Positions 30,940 through 40,868 of a DNA stretch of 64,000 bases are shown here, one piece after another. This stretch comes from Bosea sp. RAC05 (GTDB taxonomy: Bacteria > Pseudomonadota > Alphaproteobacteria > Rhizobiales > Beijerinckiaceae). The notes beneath the pieces were generated by a model, which made no database searches, was not told the origin of the DNA, and saw nothing but the letters and a program-made list of their open reading frames with translations. Position 1 is the stretch's first letter. Every line of letters starts with the position of its first letter. The DNA lies in assembly GCF_001713455.1 (NCBI RefSeq), contig NZ_CP016464.1, positions 2,776,001 through 2,840,000 of the forward strand. The letters are read 5' to 3'. Made by a program: the position numbers and the translations under genes.

Positions 30940-33048
30940 TCACAGGTCGATCAGTTCCCCGGCGAAGGCGGCCCGCTCCTGGATGAAGAGGAAGCGCGCC
31001 TCCGGCTTGTTGCCCATCAGCCGCTCGACCGTATCGGAGGTCTCCTCGCGGGCCTCGTGGTCGACCATGACCTTCAGCAGGATCCGCTTGGCGGGATCCA
31101 TCGTGGTCTCCTTGAGCTCGGCCGGCATCATCTCGCCGAGACCCTTGAAGCGCCCGATCTCGGGCTTCTTGCCCTTGAAGACGCTGGCGATCAGCTCGTC
31201 CTTGTGGGCGTCGTCGCGGGCATAGACGGATTTGCCCCCAAGGCGCAGGCGATAGAGCGGCGGGATCGAGAGGTAGAGATGCCCCTTCTCGATCAGCCGC
31301 GGCATCTGCCGCCAGAAGAAGGTCACCAACAGCGAGGCGATATGCGCGCCGTCGACATCGGCGTCGGTCATCACGATGACCTTCTCGTAGCGCAGGTCGT
31401 CCTCGCGGAACTGGCTGCCGATGCCGCAGCCGAGCGCCAGGATCAGGTCGGCGAGCTGCTGGTTCGCATTCAGCTTCTCGCGCGTCGCATTGGCGACATT
31501 GAGGATCTTGCCGCGCAGCGGCAGGATCGCCTGGGTCGCGCGATTGCGCGCCTGCTTGGCCGAGCCGCCGGCCGAATCGCCCTCGACGATGAACAGCTCC
31601 GAGCCCGCCGCGCCCGCATTCGAGCAGTCGGCGAGCTTGCCGGGCAGCCTGAGCTTGCGCGTCGCGGTCTTGCGCGAAACCTCTTTCTCGAGCCGGCGGC
31701 GCAGCCGCTCCTCGGCCCGGTCGACCGACCAGTCGAGCAGCTTCAGCGCCTGCTGCGGCGCCTGGGCGAGCCAGTGGTCGAAGGCGTCGCGCACGGCATT
31801 CTCGACGATGCGCGAGGCCTCCAGCGTCGCCAGCTTGTCCTTGGTCTGGCCCTGGAACTCCGGCTCGCGGATGAACACCGAGAGCATTGCCGCGCAGGTC
31901 GCCATCACGTCGTCGGCGGTGACCTGCGCCATGCGCTTCGACTGGCCGATGCGCTCGGCATGGTCGCGCAGGCCGCGCAGCAGCGCGATCCGCAGGCCGG
32001 ATTCATGCGTGCCGCCCTCGGGCGTCGGGATCGTGTTGCAGTAGGAGGAGGAGAAGCCGTCCTCGCCCGTCGCCAGCCAGGCGATCGCCCATTCGAGCGA
32101 ACCATGGCTGCCCTCCTTGGTGATCTTGCCGGAGAAGATCGGCTCGGCCACGAGGTCCTTGCCCTCGATCTCCCGGGCCAGATAGTCGCGCAGGCCGCCC
32201 GGGAACTTGAAGACGGCCTCGGCGGCGACATCGCCCTCCGGCTTGAGCAGGCCGGGCGCGCAGCGCCAGCGAATCTCGACGCCGCCGAACAGATAGGCCT
32301 TGGAGCGGGCCATGCGGAACAGCCGCGCCGGCACGAACTGGGCGCCTTCGCCGAAGATCTGCGCGTCGGGGTGGAAGCGCACCCGCGTGCCGCGCCGGTT
32401 CGCCACCGCGCCGACCGTCTCCAGAGGCCCCTGTGGCAGGCCGCGCGAGAACAGCTGGCGGTAGAGCATCTTGCCGCGCGCGACCTCGACCTCAAGCCGG
32501 TCGGAGAGCGCATTGACCACCGAGACGCCGACGCCGTGCAGGCCGCCGGAGGTCTCATAGGCCTTGGAATCGAATTTTCCCCCGGCATGCAGCGTGGTCA
32601 TGATGACCTCGAGCGCCGATTTGCCGGGAAATTTCGGGTGCGGGTCGACCGGGATGCCGCGGCCATTGTCGGTCACCGCGATCGAGCCATCCTCCAGCAG
32701 CTCGACATCGATGAAGCTGGCGTGGCCGGCGACCGCCTCATCCATGGCGTTGTCGATCACCTCGGCGAAGAGGTGATGCAGCGCGCGCTCGTCGGTGCCG
32801 CCGATATACATGCCCGGCCGCCGCCGGACCGGCTCGAGACCCTCCAGAACCTCGATCGCGGAGGCGTCGTAGCCGGCCTCCGACAGGGTGCCGTTGCGCG
32901 GGGGCGCCGCCGCGGCCGGCTGCTGGCGCACGGCAGCGGCTGCGGGCGCAGCGGCTGCGGCCCCCGGCCGCGCGCCGGGCGGGACGGCCGGAGGCAGGGC
33001 GGGTGCCGCCACGGGGGTGCCGCCGAAAAGGTCGCCGTTGTCCGCCAT
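30940..33048 (-). CDS. parE: DNA topoisomerase IV subunit B
   Basis: 702 residues, the ATPase subunit of topoisomerase IV. GHKL motifs [21 protein letters not shown] and [17 protein letters not shown], and TOPRIM motifs [18 protein letters not shown] and [11 protein letters not shown] are intact. [17 protein letters not shown] marks the start of the conserved core. An N-terminal Ala/Pro-rich tail of about 50 residues precedes it. The shorter ATG at 33048 ([10 protein letters not shown]) is chosen over 33087. Confidence 0.97.
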   Translation of the reverse strand: MADNGDLFGGTPVAAPALPPAVPPGARPGAAAAAPAAAAVRQQPAAAAPPRNGTLSEAGYDASAIEVLEGLEPVRRRPGMYIGGTDERALHHLFAEVIDNAMDEAVAGHASFIDVELLEDGSIAVTDNGRGIPVDPHPKFPGKSALEVIMTTLHAGGKFDSKAYETSGGLHGVGVSVVNALSDRLEVEVARGKMLYRQLFSRGLPQGPLETVGAVANRRGTRVRFHPDAQIFGEGAQFVPARLFRMARSKAYLFGGVEIRWRCAPGLLKPEGDVAAEAVFKFPGGLRDYLAREIEGKDLVAEPIFSGKITKEGSHGSLEWAIAWLATGEDGFSSSYCNTIPTPEGGTHESGLRIALLRGLRDHAERIGQSKRMAQVTADDVMATCAAMLSVFIREPEFQGQTKDKLATLEASRIVENAVRDAFDHWLAQAPQQALKLLDWSVDRAEERLRRRLEKEVSRKTATRKLRLPGKLADCSNAGAAGSELFIVEGDSAGGSAKQARNRATQAILPLRGKILNVANATREKLNANQQLADLILALGCGIGSQFREDDLRYEKVIVMTDADVDGAHIASLLVTFFWRQMPRLIEKGHLYLSIPPLYRLRLGGKSVYARDDAHKDELIASVFKGKKPEIGRFKGLGEMMPAELKETTMDPAKRILLKVMVDHEAREETSDTVERLMGNKPEARFLFIQERAAFAGELIDL

Positions 33049-33259
33049 GATCCGCCCGATAGTCCCCGATTCGCAGCGTTCGATCATAGCCCAGATGGGG
33101 CCGAAACGCGTCTGGCCCCTGTCCTACAGCGATGCCGCCGCGCTGGGAACCGGCCCGTTCAAGCCGCGTTAAGGCAGCGTGCGGCACGATCGCCGCAATG
33201 ACGACAGGCGAGACGCTTCCAGCGCCCTCGACGCTGGCGCCGAAGCGAGGGGAAACGGC

Positions 33260-33445
33260 ATGGCCCACAGGGAAGCGCGCATCACGATGGCGGGGCTCGA
33301 GCGGGCGGCGCGTTGCGCCGGCGAAGCCTTCGGCCATGACGAGGTCGCCGGTTATGGCGACGCGGCCTTCCCGTCCGGCTGGCGGGCGCGGCTCTCCGCC
33401 GGGTTCTCAGCCATGCTCGGTCGCCTGGTGCCCGGCACCCGCTGA
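33260..33445 (+). CDS. Small protein of unknown function (61 aa)
   Basis: 61 residues with no signal or membrane segment; GLERAARCAGEAFGHDEVAG and a Gly/Ala-rich C-terminus. A strong GAGGGGA lies 7 bases before the ATG, which is the main support. Not a recognised family. The frame is also open to 33179 upstream. Confidence 0.45.
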   Translation: MAHREARITMAGLERAARCAGEAFGHDEVAGYGDAAFPSGWRARLSAGFSAMLGRLVPGTR

Positions 33446-33536
33446 GCGCAGGCCGAGCCGGACCGCGCCGCCGCGGAACCACCGCAAAACATCAATCTTT
33501 GCGCCCTAGGGTGTGCGCAGGAAAGGTGTCTTGCCA

Positions 33537-34754
33537 ATGCGTTGCGTCATCGTCAGCGATTTCGGTGCCGTCAATGGCGGCGCGGCCAAGGTGGCGATCG
33601 AGAGCGCGCGCGGCCTGGCCGAGGCCGGCGTTGATGTTGTCTTCGCCTGCGCGATCGGGCCCGTCTCGCCGCGGCTCGACCATCCCCGCATCGACGTCCA
33701 GCGCTTCGAGGGCGAGGAGGTCTGGAAAGTGGGGGGGCGCATCGCCGCCGCCCGGCAGGGGATCTGGAACGCGGCCGCCCATGCCTTCCTGACGGCGCTG
33801 CTCAAGCGCCAGCCGCCCGGAACGATTGTCCATCTGCATCAGTGGACGAAGGCCTTCAGCCCGGCCGCCATCGCCGCCGCGGCCGAGAGCAGGCTGCCGG
33901 TGGCGATCACCCTGCACGACTACTTCTCGTTTTGCCCGACCGGCGGCTATTTCGATTTCAAGGCAGGGCGACCCTGTGCCCGCCGGCCGATGTCGGGCGC
34001 CTGCCTGGCGGCGAACTGCGACCGCGAAAGCTATGGCCACAAGCTGGTCCGCGTGGCGCGGCAATGGCGTTCCGACACGGCGCTGCGAGCGCTGCGCTCG
34101 CCGCTGTTCATCCATGTGTCCGCACTCGCCGCGCGCGTCGCCGAACCCTTTCTGCCGACACCGTCCCGGCATCTTGTGCTGGCCAACATGATCGAGACCA
34201 CGCGCCTGAGCCCGGCAGATGTCGCCGCCAACCGGCCGGCCCTGTTTCTCGGCCGCTTCACGCAGGAGAAGGGCGTGCTCGTCGCCGCCGCCGCCGCCCG
34301 GGCGGCCGACATTCCGCTGCGGCTGGTGGGCGATGGCGAGGCGGCCATCCGCGCCGAGATCGCCCGGCTCTGTCCTGCGGCGCAGTTCACCGGCTGGGTC
34401 GATGCCGCAGCTGTCGTCGAAGCCGTGCGCGCGGCTCGCTGCGTTGTGGCGCCATCGCTCTGGTACGAAACCGGGCCGATGACGGTGGCTGAAACGATGG
34501 CGCAGGGCGTGCCGACCATCGTCTCCCGCACGATCGGGGCTGCCGAAGCGGTCGCCCATGGCCGCAATGGCTTTGTGGTCACCGCCGGCGACACCGCCGA
34601 TCTCACCGAAAGCCTGAAGCAGATCAGGCGGGACGACGTCGTCGGCCCCATGGGGCGTGCCGCCTATGACGACTACTGGGCGAAGCCGCAATCCGTCGAC
34701 CGCCATGTTGCGGGCCTGCAGGAGGCCTATGGCCGGCTTCTCGCCGGCGCCTGA
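33537..34754 (+). CDS. Glycosyltransferase family 4 (GT-B)
   Basis: 405 residues. N-terminal VSDFGAVNGGAAKVAIESA, HQWTKAFSP, then the C-terminal Rossmann domain with FLGRFTQEKGVLVAAAAAR, GDGEAAIRAEI and the acceptor E-x7-E-like ETGPMTVAETMAQGVP. It probably adds a sugar to a surface polysaccharide. A ten-cysteine-poor insert (CPTGGYFDFKAGRPCARRP) resembles that of GT4 enzymes acting on capsule. It abuts a convergent FkbM methyltransferase with no gap. Confidence 0.92.
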   Translation: MRCVIVSDFGAVNGGAAKVAIESARGLAEAGVDVVFACAIGPVSPRLDHPRIDVQRFEGEEVWKVGGRIAAARQGIWNAAAHAFLTALLKRQPPGTIVHLHQWTKAFSPAAIAAAAESRLPVAITLHDYFSFCPTGGYFDFKAGRPCARRPMSGACLAANCDRESYGHKLVRVARQWRSDTALRALRSPLFIHVSALAARVAEPFLPTPSRHLVLANMIETTRLSPADVAANRPALFLGRFTQEKGVLVAAAAARAADIPLRLVGDGEAAIRAEIARLCPAAQFTGWVDAAAVVEAVRAARCVVAPSLWYETGPMTVAETMAQGVPTIVSRTIGAAEAVAHGRNGFVVTAGDTADLTESLKQIRRDDVVGPMGRAAYDDYWAKPQSVDRHVAGLQEAYGRLLAGA

Positions 34755-35582
34755 TCAATCGAGCGCGACCGTTGCGGCGATGAGATTGGCCGGATGCCGT
34801 GGCACGGCGTCGATCCGCTCGATCGAGCAGCGATGGCCCGTCGCGAGCCGAACGATCTCGCGCAGGGGCTGGGGCAGGGCAGCCGCGCTGTGCCGGATCT
34901 CGTAGAGCCGGTCATAGCCGCTGCGGCGCAGGCTGCTCCAGGCGGCGTTCCCGGCTTCGATCGCATTGCTCTCGAAGATCACGACCGGCCGATGGCGACT
35001 CAGCGTCTCGGTCAAGCCTTCGAAGACCAGATGCTCGAAGCCCTCGACATCGCATTTGACCAGCGTGATCGGCAGGGTGAGGCCGAGTTCGTCGATCGCA
35101 TCGTCGCCTCGGCGAACCGGCAGGGTGATGTCCCCGATGCCCCGCGCGAAGGTGCCGGTGCCGTCATTGCCCGCTTCCTGAAACGAGAACGGCAGCTGCG
35201 CATCCTGCGTGCCAAGGCCGACATCGACGACACGGACATTGCCGCACAGGTTCAGCGCAAGATTGGCCCGCAGCACCGCGCCCATTTGAGGGTTCGGTTC
35301 GAAACAGACGACCTCCTCGAACAGCTGCGACCAGATGACGGCGTGATTCCCGATATTGGCTCCGATGTCGAGGCAGACGCCGCCTCCCAGGCCCCGCGCC
35401 TGAACGAGCGCACGCAGGCAGTCCAGTTCCTCGCGTTCATAGAGGCCGGTGGTCAGCACAGCCAGGCCGACATGTTCATGGGGAACGACGGCAAGACGCG
35501 GCGACGTGGCGCGCAGGCTCGCCCATTGCCAGCGGACGAGCGCCTTGATGGCCAAATCCCTCAGCCGCGCCAGCGCTGCCAT
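34755..35582 (-). CDS. FkbM family SAM-dependent methyltransferase
   Basis: 275 residues. SAM-binding motif I GGGVCLDIGANIGNHAV, motif II VVCFEPNPQMGAVLRANL, and the FkbM block TLVKCDVEGFEHLVFEGL. FkbM enzymes often methylate sugars of surface polysaccharides, which fits the neighbouring glycosyltransferase. The start at 35582 has a near-consensus AAGGAGG 9 bases upstream and is preferred over 35717. Confidence 0.92.
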   Translation of the reverse strand: MAALARLRDLAIKALVRWQWASLRATSPRLAVVPHEHVGLAVLTTGLYEREELDCLRALVQARGLGGGVCLDIGANIGNHAVIWSQLFEEVVCFEPNPQMGAVLRANLALNLCGNVRVVDVGLGTQDAQLPFSFQEAGNDGTGTFARGIGDITLPVRRGDDAIDELGLTLPITLVKCDVEGFEHLVFEGLTETLSRHRPVVIFESNAIEAGNAAWSSLRRSGYDRLYEIRHSAAALPQPLREIVRLATGHRCSIERIDAVPRHPANLIAATVALD

Positions 35583-35693
35583 GGCGTTTCGTCCTCCTTG
35601 CGGGGTCTGCGGCGCCCGGTCGGTGGCGGCGCCCCACGCTTCCCATAGGGCTGCGATCGTTGAGACTTCCGGAACATCGGGCCGCTGCGCATG

Positions 35694-35724
35694 AAAAAAC
35701 AGCCGGGGTGTCGCCACCCCGGCT
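35694..35724 (-). terminator. Rho-independent terminator after glnA
   Basis: Perfect 10-bp stem AGCCGGGGTG / CACCCCGGCT with a 4-base loop, followed on the minus strand by GTTTTTT. It lies 71 bases past the glnA stop and ends the glnB-glnA operon. Confidence 0.92.
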
Positions 35725-35794
35725 GCAAAGGTGGACCGCGCGAACCGCGGTCGGGAGGAAGCTCGCGGCCGGCCATGCGGGCCGGCCGAAATCC

Positions 35795-37204
35795 TCAGTA
35801 GGAGTAGTACATCGCGAACTCGACCGGGTGCGGCGTCATCTCGAAGCGCGCCACGTCCTGCATCTTCAGCTCGATGTAGCTCTCGATGAAGTCGTCGTTG
35901 AAGACGCCGCCGGCCTTGAGATAGGCGTTGTCCTTCTTGAGCGCCTCCAGCGCCTCGCGCAGCGAGCCGCAGACCGTCGGGATCTTCTTCAGCTCACGCG
36001 GCGGCAGGTCGTAGAGATCCTTGTCCATGGCCGGGCCCGGATCGATCTTGTTCACGATGCCGTCGATGCCGGCCATCAGCATGGCCGCGAAGGCGAGATA
36101 GGGGTTCGCCATCGGATCGGGGAAGCGGACCTCGACGCGCTTGGCCTTCGGCGAGGTCGTCCACGGAATACGGCAGGAAGCCGAGCGGTTGCGGGCCGAA
36201 TAGGCCAGCAGCACCGGCGCCTCATAGCCCGGGACCAGACGCTTGTAGGAGTTGGTCGACGGGTTGGTGAAGGCGTTCAGCGACTTGGCGTGCTTGATGA
36301 TGCCGCCGATGTACCAGAGGCACTCCTGCGACAGGTCGGCATACTTGTTGCCGGCCATGATCGGCTTGCCGTTCTTCCAGATCGACTGGTGGACGTGCAT
36401 GCCCGAGCCGTTGTCGCCATAGATCGGCTTCGGCATGAAGGTCGCGGTCTTGCCGTAGCTCTGCGCGACGTTGTGGATCGCGTACTTGTAGACCTGCATG
36501 GTGTCGGCCATGTGGGTCAGCGTGTCGAACTTCAGGCCGAGCTCGTGCTGGGCGGAAGCGACCTCGTGGTGGTGCTTCTCGACCTTGGCGCCCATGGCCG
36601 CCATGGCCGCCAGCATCTCGCCGCGCATGTCCTGCGCCGAGTCCTGCGGCGGGACGGGGAAATAGCCGCCCTTGGTGGCGATGCGGTGGCCGAGATTGCC
36701 GCCCTCATACTCGGTCATGCCGTTGATCGGCAGCTCGACGTTGTCCAGCTTGAAGCCGGTGTTGTAGGGGTCGGCGGCGATCTTGACGTCGTCGAAGACG
36801 AAGAACTCGGCCTCGGGGCCGACATAGATCGTGTCGCCGATGCCGGTCGACTTGAGATAGGCCTCGGCCTTCTTGGCCATGCCGCGCGGGTCGCGACCAT
36901 AGGGCTCGCCGGTGGCGGGCTCGAGCACGTCGCAGGTGATCACCATCGTCGCGGCCGAGAAGAACGGATCCATGCAGGCGGTGGTCGGATCCGGCATCAG
37001 CAGCATGTCGGACTCGTTGATCGCCTTCCAGCCGGCGATCGAGGAGCCGTCGAACATCGTGCCCTCGGCGAAGATGTCCTCGTCGATCATGGTGACGTCG
37101 AACGTCACATGCTGCCACTTGCCGCGCGGGTCGGTGAAGCGGAAGTCGACATATTTGACGTCGTTGTCCTTGATCGCCTTCAGGACATCCTTGGCGTTCT
37201 TCAT
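35795..37204 (-). CDS. glnA: Glutamine synthetase, type I
   Basis: 469 residues, the exact class I length. Makes glutamine from glutamate, ammonia and ATP as a dodecamer. [52 protein letters not shown] and [15 protein letters not shown] are signature blocks. The adenylylation tyrosine lies at about residue 398 in [11 protein letters not shown], so activity is expected to be controlled by GlnE. Preceded by glnB in one operon, 93 bases apart. Confidence 0.98.
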   Translation of the reverse strand: MKNAKDVLKAIKDNDVKYVDFRFTDPRGKWQHVTFDVTMIDEDIFAEGTMFDGSSIAGWKAINESDMLLMPDPTTACMDPFFSAATMVITCDVLEPATGEPYGRDPRGMAKKAEAYLKSTGIGDTIYVGPEAEFFVFDDVKIAADPYNTGFKLDNVELPINGMTEYEGGNLGHRIATKGGYFPVPPQDSAQDMRGEMLAAMAAMGAKVEKHHHEVASAQHELGLKFDTLTHMADTMQVYKYAIHNVAQSYGKTATFMPKPIYGDNGSGMHVHQSIWKNGKPIMAGNKYADLSQECLWYIGGIIKHAKSLNAFTNPSTNSYKRLVPGYEAPVLLAYSARNRSASCRIPWTTSPKAKRVEVRFPDPMANPYLAFAAMLMAGIDGIVNKIDPGPAMDKDLYDLPPRELKKIPTVCGSLREALEALKKDNAYLKAGGVFNDDFIESYIELKMQDVARFEMTPHPVEFAMYYSY

Positions 37205-37297
37205 CTCAGCATTCCTCTTGTGGTCGTTTCTCAACTCATTCGGCCCTTTGGGTCGCTCGACCTCCGGGCCACCGAACGCGCGGGTCGGGATGAGCCC

Positions 37298-37771
<474 letters not shown>

Positions 37772-37867
37772 TCATCTCTGCTCATAGCATCGGCGCCTGT
37801 CTCTCGCTACGCGAAGCCCTCCTGACCGATGCGCGATCATGGGGCAGAAAACAGATGATAAATTAGG

Positions 37868-37892
37868 CAAATGATCAAGATGTGATCATTTG
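37868..37892. promoter_or_regulatory. CAAATGATCA dyad in the glnB-nnr gap
   Basis: A perfect 10-bp dyad CAAATGATCA / TGATCATTTG with a 5-base spacer, in an unusually AT-rich patch, lies 53 bases before the nnr start. The 309-base gap 37637-37945 between divergent glnB and nnr holds no other gene; the rest is GC-rich leader. A dimeric regulator site is likely, but which gene it controls is open. Confidence 0.5.
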
Positions 37893-37945
37893 GCCTCGAA
37901 GGCCTCGCCCTTGCCCCTATCCCCGTGCTGCCGGATGATGCGCCG

Positions 37946-39469
37946 ATGCCGCACGCCGCTCCCCATGACCTCGCTCTGCTCGACGTCGCCGGGATGGCGG
38001 CGGCCGACGCCATCGCCATCGCGGCCGGCACGCCCGGCGCGGTCCTGATGGAGCGCGCCGGCAAGGCGGTCGCCGACGCCGTCGATCGCCGGACGCCGCC
38101 GGGCGCGCGCATCCTGGTGCTGTGCGGGCCCGGCAACAATGGCGGCGACGGCTTCGTGGCGGCGCGCCTGCTCGCGCGGCGCGGGCGGCCCGTGACGCTG
38201 GCGCTGCTGGGGGAGAGGGACCGGCTCGCGGGCGATGCCGCCGCCATGGCGGCGGCCTGGAACGGGCCGGTCGAGGGAATCGAGGCGGTCCAGCCGCAGG
38301 CGCATGGCCTGATCGTCGATGCCCTGTTCGGCGCCGGGCTCAATCGCCCGCTCGACGGGCCGGCGGCGGCGCTGGTCGCGGCGATCAATGCGGCGCAGCG
38401 CCCGGTCGTGGCGGTCGACGTGCCCAGCGGCCTCTCCGGCGACACGGGATGCGCGATCGGCCCCGTCGTCGCGGCGACGGAGACGGTCACCTTCTTCCGG
38501 CTGAAGCCCGGACATCTGCTCTGGCCGGGCCGCAACCTCTGCGGCACCGTCACGCTGGCCGACATCGGCATCGACCCGGCGCTGGTCTTCACCACGGCGA
38601 CCCCGCCCGTCCTGTTCGCCAATGCGCCGCCGCTCTGGCGCGAGGTCTGGCCGCGTCACGCACGCGACACGCACAAATACCGCCGCGGCGCCGTGCTCGT
38701 GGTCGCCGGCGGGCTCGCCGGCGTCGGCGCGCCGCGCCTGGGGGCAGGCGCCGCGCTGCGGGTCGGAGCGGGACTGGTGACGATCGCCTGCCATCCCGAG
38801 GCGCTGGTGGCGCACGCCGCCCGGGGGCCCGACGCGCTGATGCAGCGCGCGGTCGATGACTCAGAGGCACTGGCGGTGCTCCTCTCGGAGCGCAGGCTCT
38901 CGGCCGTGCTCGTCGGTCCGGCGCTGGGGCTCGATGCCGCCGCTCGGGACGCCGTCATGGCGGTGCTGCGCAGCAGCGTCCCCTGCGTGCTCGACGCGGA
39001 TGCGCTCACCTTGCTGGTTCCGTCCGGGGCGAGGCTGCCGCATCTCCTGGGCCGGCGGGGCGGCGCCTGCGTGCTGACGCCGCATGAGGGCGAGTTTGAG
39101 AGGCTGTTTTCCGGGGTCGCCGGGATCATGGACGCGCCGTCCAAGCTCGAGCGGGCGAGGCGGGCCGCGGCCCATGCACGGGCCGTCGTCGTGCTGAAGG
39201 GCATCGATACGGTCGTCGCCGGGCCCGATGGTCGCGCCGCCATCAACGCCACCGGCGATCCCGCCCTGGCGACGGCGGGGTCGGGCGATGTGCTCGGCGG
39301 CGCGATCGCCGGGCTGCTGGCGCAGGGCATGCCGGCCTTCGAGGCGGCCTGCGCGGCCGTCTGGCTGCATGGCAAGGCCGGCGAGGCGCTCGGCCGCGGC
39401 CTGATCGCCGACGATCTGCCCGCCGCGCTTGGCCGCCTCGCCGGCGAACGCGACCGGGACGAGACGTGA
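37946..39469 (+). CDS. nnr: Bifunctional NAD(P)H-hydrate epimerase/dehydratase
   Basis: About 507 residues, repairing hydrated NAD(P)H. The N-terminal YjeF epimerase domain has LCGPGNNGGDGFVAARLLA, VDALFGAGLNRPL and AVDVPSGLSGDTG. The C-terminal ribokinase-like dehydratase has RRGAVLVVAGG, CVLTPHEGEFERL and NATGDPALATAGSGDVLGG. GTG at 37925 is an alternative start; neither has a clear Shine-Dalgarno. Confidence 0.94.
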   Translation: MPHAAPHDLALLDVAGMAAADAIAIAAGTPGAVLMERAGKAVADAVDRRTPPGARILVLCGPGNNGGDGFVAARLLARRGRPVTLALLGERDRLAGDAAAMAAAWNGPVEGIEAVQPQAHGLIVDALFGAGLNRPLDGPAAALVAAINAAQRPVVAVDVPSGLSGDTGCAIGPVVAATETVTFFRLKPGHLLWPGRNLCGTVTLADIGIDPALVFTTATPPVLFANAPPLWREVWPRHARDTHKYRRGAVLVVAGGLAGVGAPRLGAGAALRVGAGLVTIACHPEALVAHAARGPDALMQRAVDDSEALAVLLSERRLSAVLVGPALGLDAAARDAVMAVLRSSVPCVLDADALTLLVPSGARLPHLLGRRGGACVLTPHEGEFERLFSGVAGIMDAPSKLERARRAAAHARAVVVLKGIDTVVAGPDGRAAINATGDPALATAGSGDVLGGAIAGLLAQGMPAFEAACAAVWLHGKAGEALGRGLIADDLPAALGRLAGERDRDET

Positions 39470-39473
39470 CAAC

Positions 39474-39505
39474 GCCCGCCGTCCGGCTGGACGGCGGGCG
39501 CTTTT
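39474..39505. terminator. Terminator between nnr and the PRC-barrel gene
   Basis: Perfect 11-bp GC stem GCCCGCCGTCC / GGACGGCGGGC with loop GGCT, then CGCTTTT. It lies between convergent genes and should stop nnr transcription. Confidence 0.8.
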
Positions 39506-39519
39506 GGGTCAGGCGGGGA

Positions 39520-40113
39520 TCAGCTGTTGGAGTAGGTCACGGCCGGGGCCGCCTTGAGCTGGTCCTTGGTCATGGTGATCTTGCCATGGTCCGGATACAT
39601 CGGGTCCATCGGCGCCGTCGCGGCGGTGCCGGTCGCGCGCGGCGCGGTCGTGGCCGTGCCGGTGGCGGTCGTGCCCGTCGCATTGGTGCCGGTCGCGGCC
39701 GTACCCGTGGCGGTGGCCGCCATCGGCTGCATGCTCCAGTTCACCTCCTCGAACTTGACCGCGACGTTCTTGGTGCCGAGGCCGAGGAAGCCGCCGACGC
39801 CGACGGTGACGCCGGTGATCTTGCCCGAGCTGTCGATCAGCACTTCGGTGACGTCGCCGACCTTCTCGTTATCGGGGCCGTAGATGTCGACACCCATCAG
39901 CTTCGATGCGCGCCAGGTGCCGCGCATCGCCTGGTTCTGCGGCGCCAGCGTGGCCGACGTGCCGGAGGCGGCGGGAGCGGCCGGCGAGGGCGAGATGGTC
40001 GCGTTGGGAGCGGCGCTGGGCGCGGTCGGCGCGGGAGCGGTGGTCTGGGCGATGGCGGTGGCGCTCATCAGCGCGAGAGCGAGCGAGGTCGCGGTCAGGG
40101 AATGCTTGAACAT
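39520..40113 (-). CDS. Exported PRC-barrel protein with ATGT repeats
   Basis: 197 residues. A signal peptide (MFKHSLTATSLALALMSATAIA) is followed by an Ala/Pro-rich linker, a PRC-barrel domain at about 65-130 (WRASKLMGVDIYGPDNEKVG; VTEVLIDSSGKITGVTVGVG), then about nine irregular A-T-G-T units near 133-165, and a short C-terminal tail. Strong AGGAGG before the ATG. PRC-barrels bind varied ligands; the extracytoplasmic role is unknown. The repeats are likely a flexible linker that varies in length. Confidence 0.85.
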   Translation of the reverse strand: MFKHSLTATSLALALMSATAIAQTTAPAPTAPSAAPNATISPSPAAPAASGTSATLAPQNQAMRGTWRASKLMGVDIYGPDNEKVGDVTEVLIDSSGKITGVTVGVGGFLGLGTKNVAVKFEEVNWSMQPMAATATGTAATGTNATGTTATGTATTAPRATGTAATAPMDPMYPDHGKITMTKDQLKAAPAVTYSNS

Positions 40114-40344
40114 GGTGTCCTCCTTCAGTCCGGTCGAGGGGCGTCCGCCTTGCGACGGTCTGCCTCATCAACCCGCGCGGGCTGTGATTGTTCACGCCTC
40201 GGTCGGTTTTTTGGGCCGCGAGCTGCCGGGCTGCCGGCCCGGTGGGGGGAGACGACCGCCGCTTAAGCCTTCCTCAAAGGGTCTCGCGGCCTGATGGGGC
40301 AACAGGTGGCCGGAAGGCCGCCACGGGCGGGGCAGGGATTTGCC

Positions 40345-40629
40345 ATGATACGACCATTCGCGGCCGCAGCCGTCCTCGCCATCATCGGCACCGGGCTCGG
40401 CGCAGGCCCGGCGCAGGCCTTCTGGTCGCGGGGGCAGGTCTCGATGTGCGCCGATGCGACTACCGAGCGCGAGCGTGTGCGCCATCGCTGCCACGAACTC
40501 GGCGCCTATGCCGATCCGGGCTGGCCGGCGCTGGGCGTGAACCAGTCGGGCGGGTGGGGCTCTCGCGGCAAGGCACCGGCGACGCAGCACGCTCCTGCCG
40601 CGCGCCCGCCGGTCCGGCGGCTGGGGTGA
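40345..40629 (+). CDS. Small exported protein
   Basis: 94 residues with a signal peptide (MIRPFAAAAVLAIIGTGLGAGPAQA). The mature part has two cysteines (SMCADATTERER, HRCHELG) and a Pro/Gly-rich tail. Not a recognised family. It is the last core gene before the integrated element. Confidence 0.6.
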   Translation: MIRPFAAAAVLAIIGTGLGAGPAQAFWSRGQVSMCADATTERERVRHRCHELGAYADPGWPALGVNQSGGWGSRGKAPATQHAPAARPPVRRLG

Positions 40630-40673
40630 CGGCAACAACCGCTAAAGGCTTCTGGGGGCTCGGCGAGCAACCG

Positions 40674-40721
40674 TGGTGAGCGGGGAGGGGATCGAACCCT
40701 CGACCACATGATTAAAAGTCA
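40674..40721. repeat. attL: 48-bp copy of the tRNA-Lys 3' end
   Basis: Identical over 48 bases to 55302-55349. It contains the T arm, the anticodon loop and part of the anticodon stem of tRNA-Lys, plus CCA, in the minus orientation. The 5' half is absent, so this copy is not a tRNA gene but the left crossover product. Confidence 0.93.
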
Positions 40722-40813
40722 GCGCCAGCATGTGATAGGTAACGCGAAGCAGAGGTAAACAGGGCTTAGTCCCCAGATTTTCACCTCTCGGCACGTGATT
40801 TTCGCGCTACCTG

Positions 40814-40858
40814 CTGGGAAGCAGTGCTATGCAAAAAGCTTCCCAGATTGCTTCCCAG
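40814..40858. repeat. Integrase arm-type repeats, left end
   Basis: Three copies of a 9-mer: CTGGGAAGC at 40814-40822 and its complement GCTTCCCAG at 40838-40846 and 40850-40858, the last two exactly 12 bases apart. The same motif recurs in mirror arrangement at the right end (55226-55263). Position between attL and the integrase ATG fits arm-type sites that also overlap its promoter. Confidence 0.75.
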
Positions 40859-40868
40859 GAGCCGGGAC

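Noticed and set aside
29899..33201. 1100-aa open frame on the plus strand
   Set aside because: Antisense of LysR and parE; no Shine-Dalgarno and shadow-like composition.
40674..40721. Possible second tRNA-Lys gene
   Set aside because: Only the 3' part is present, without acceptor 5' strand or D arm; it is the att repeat.
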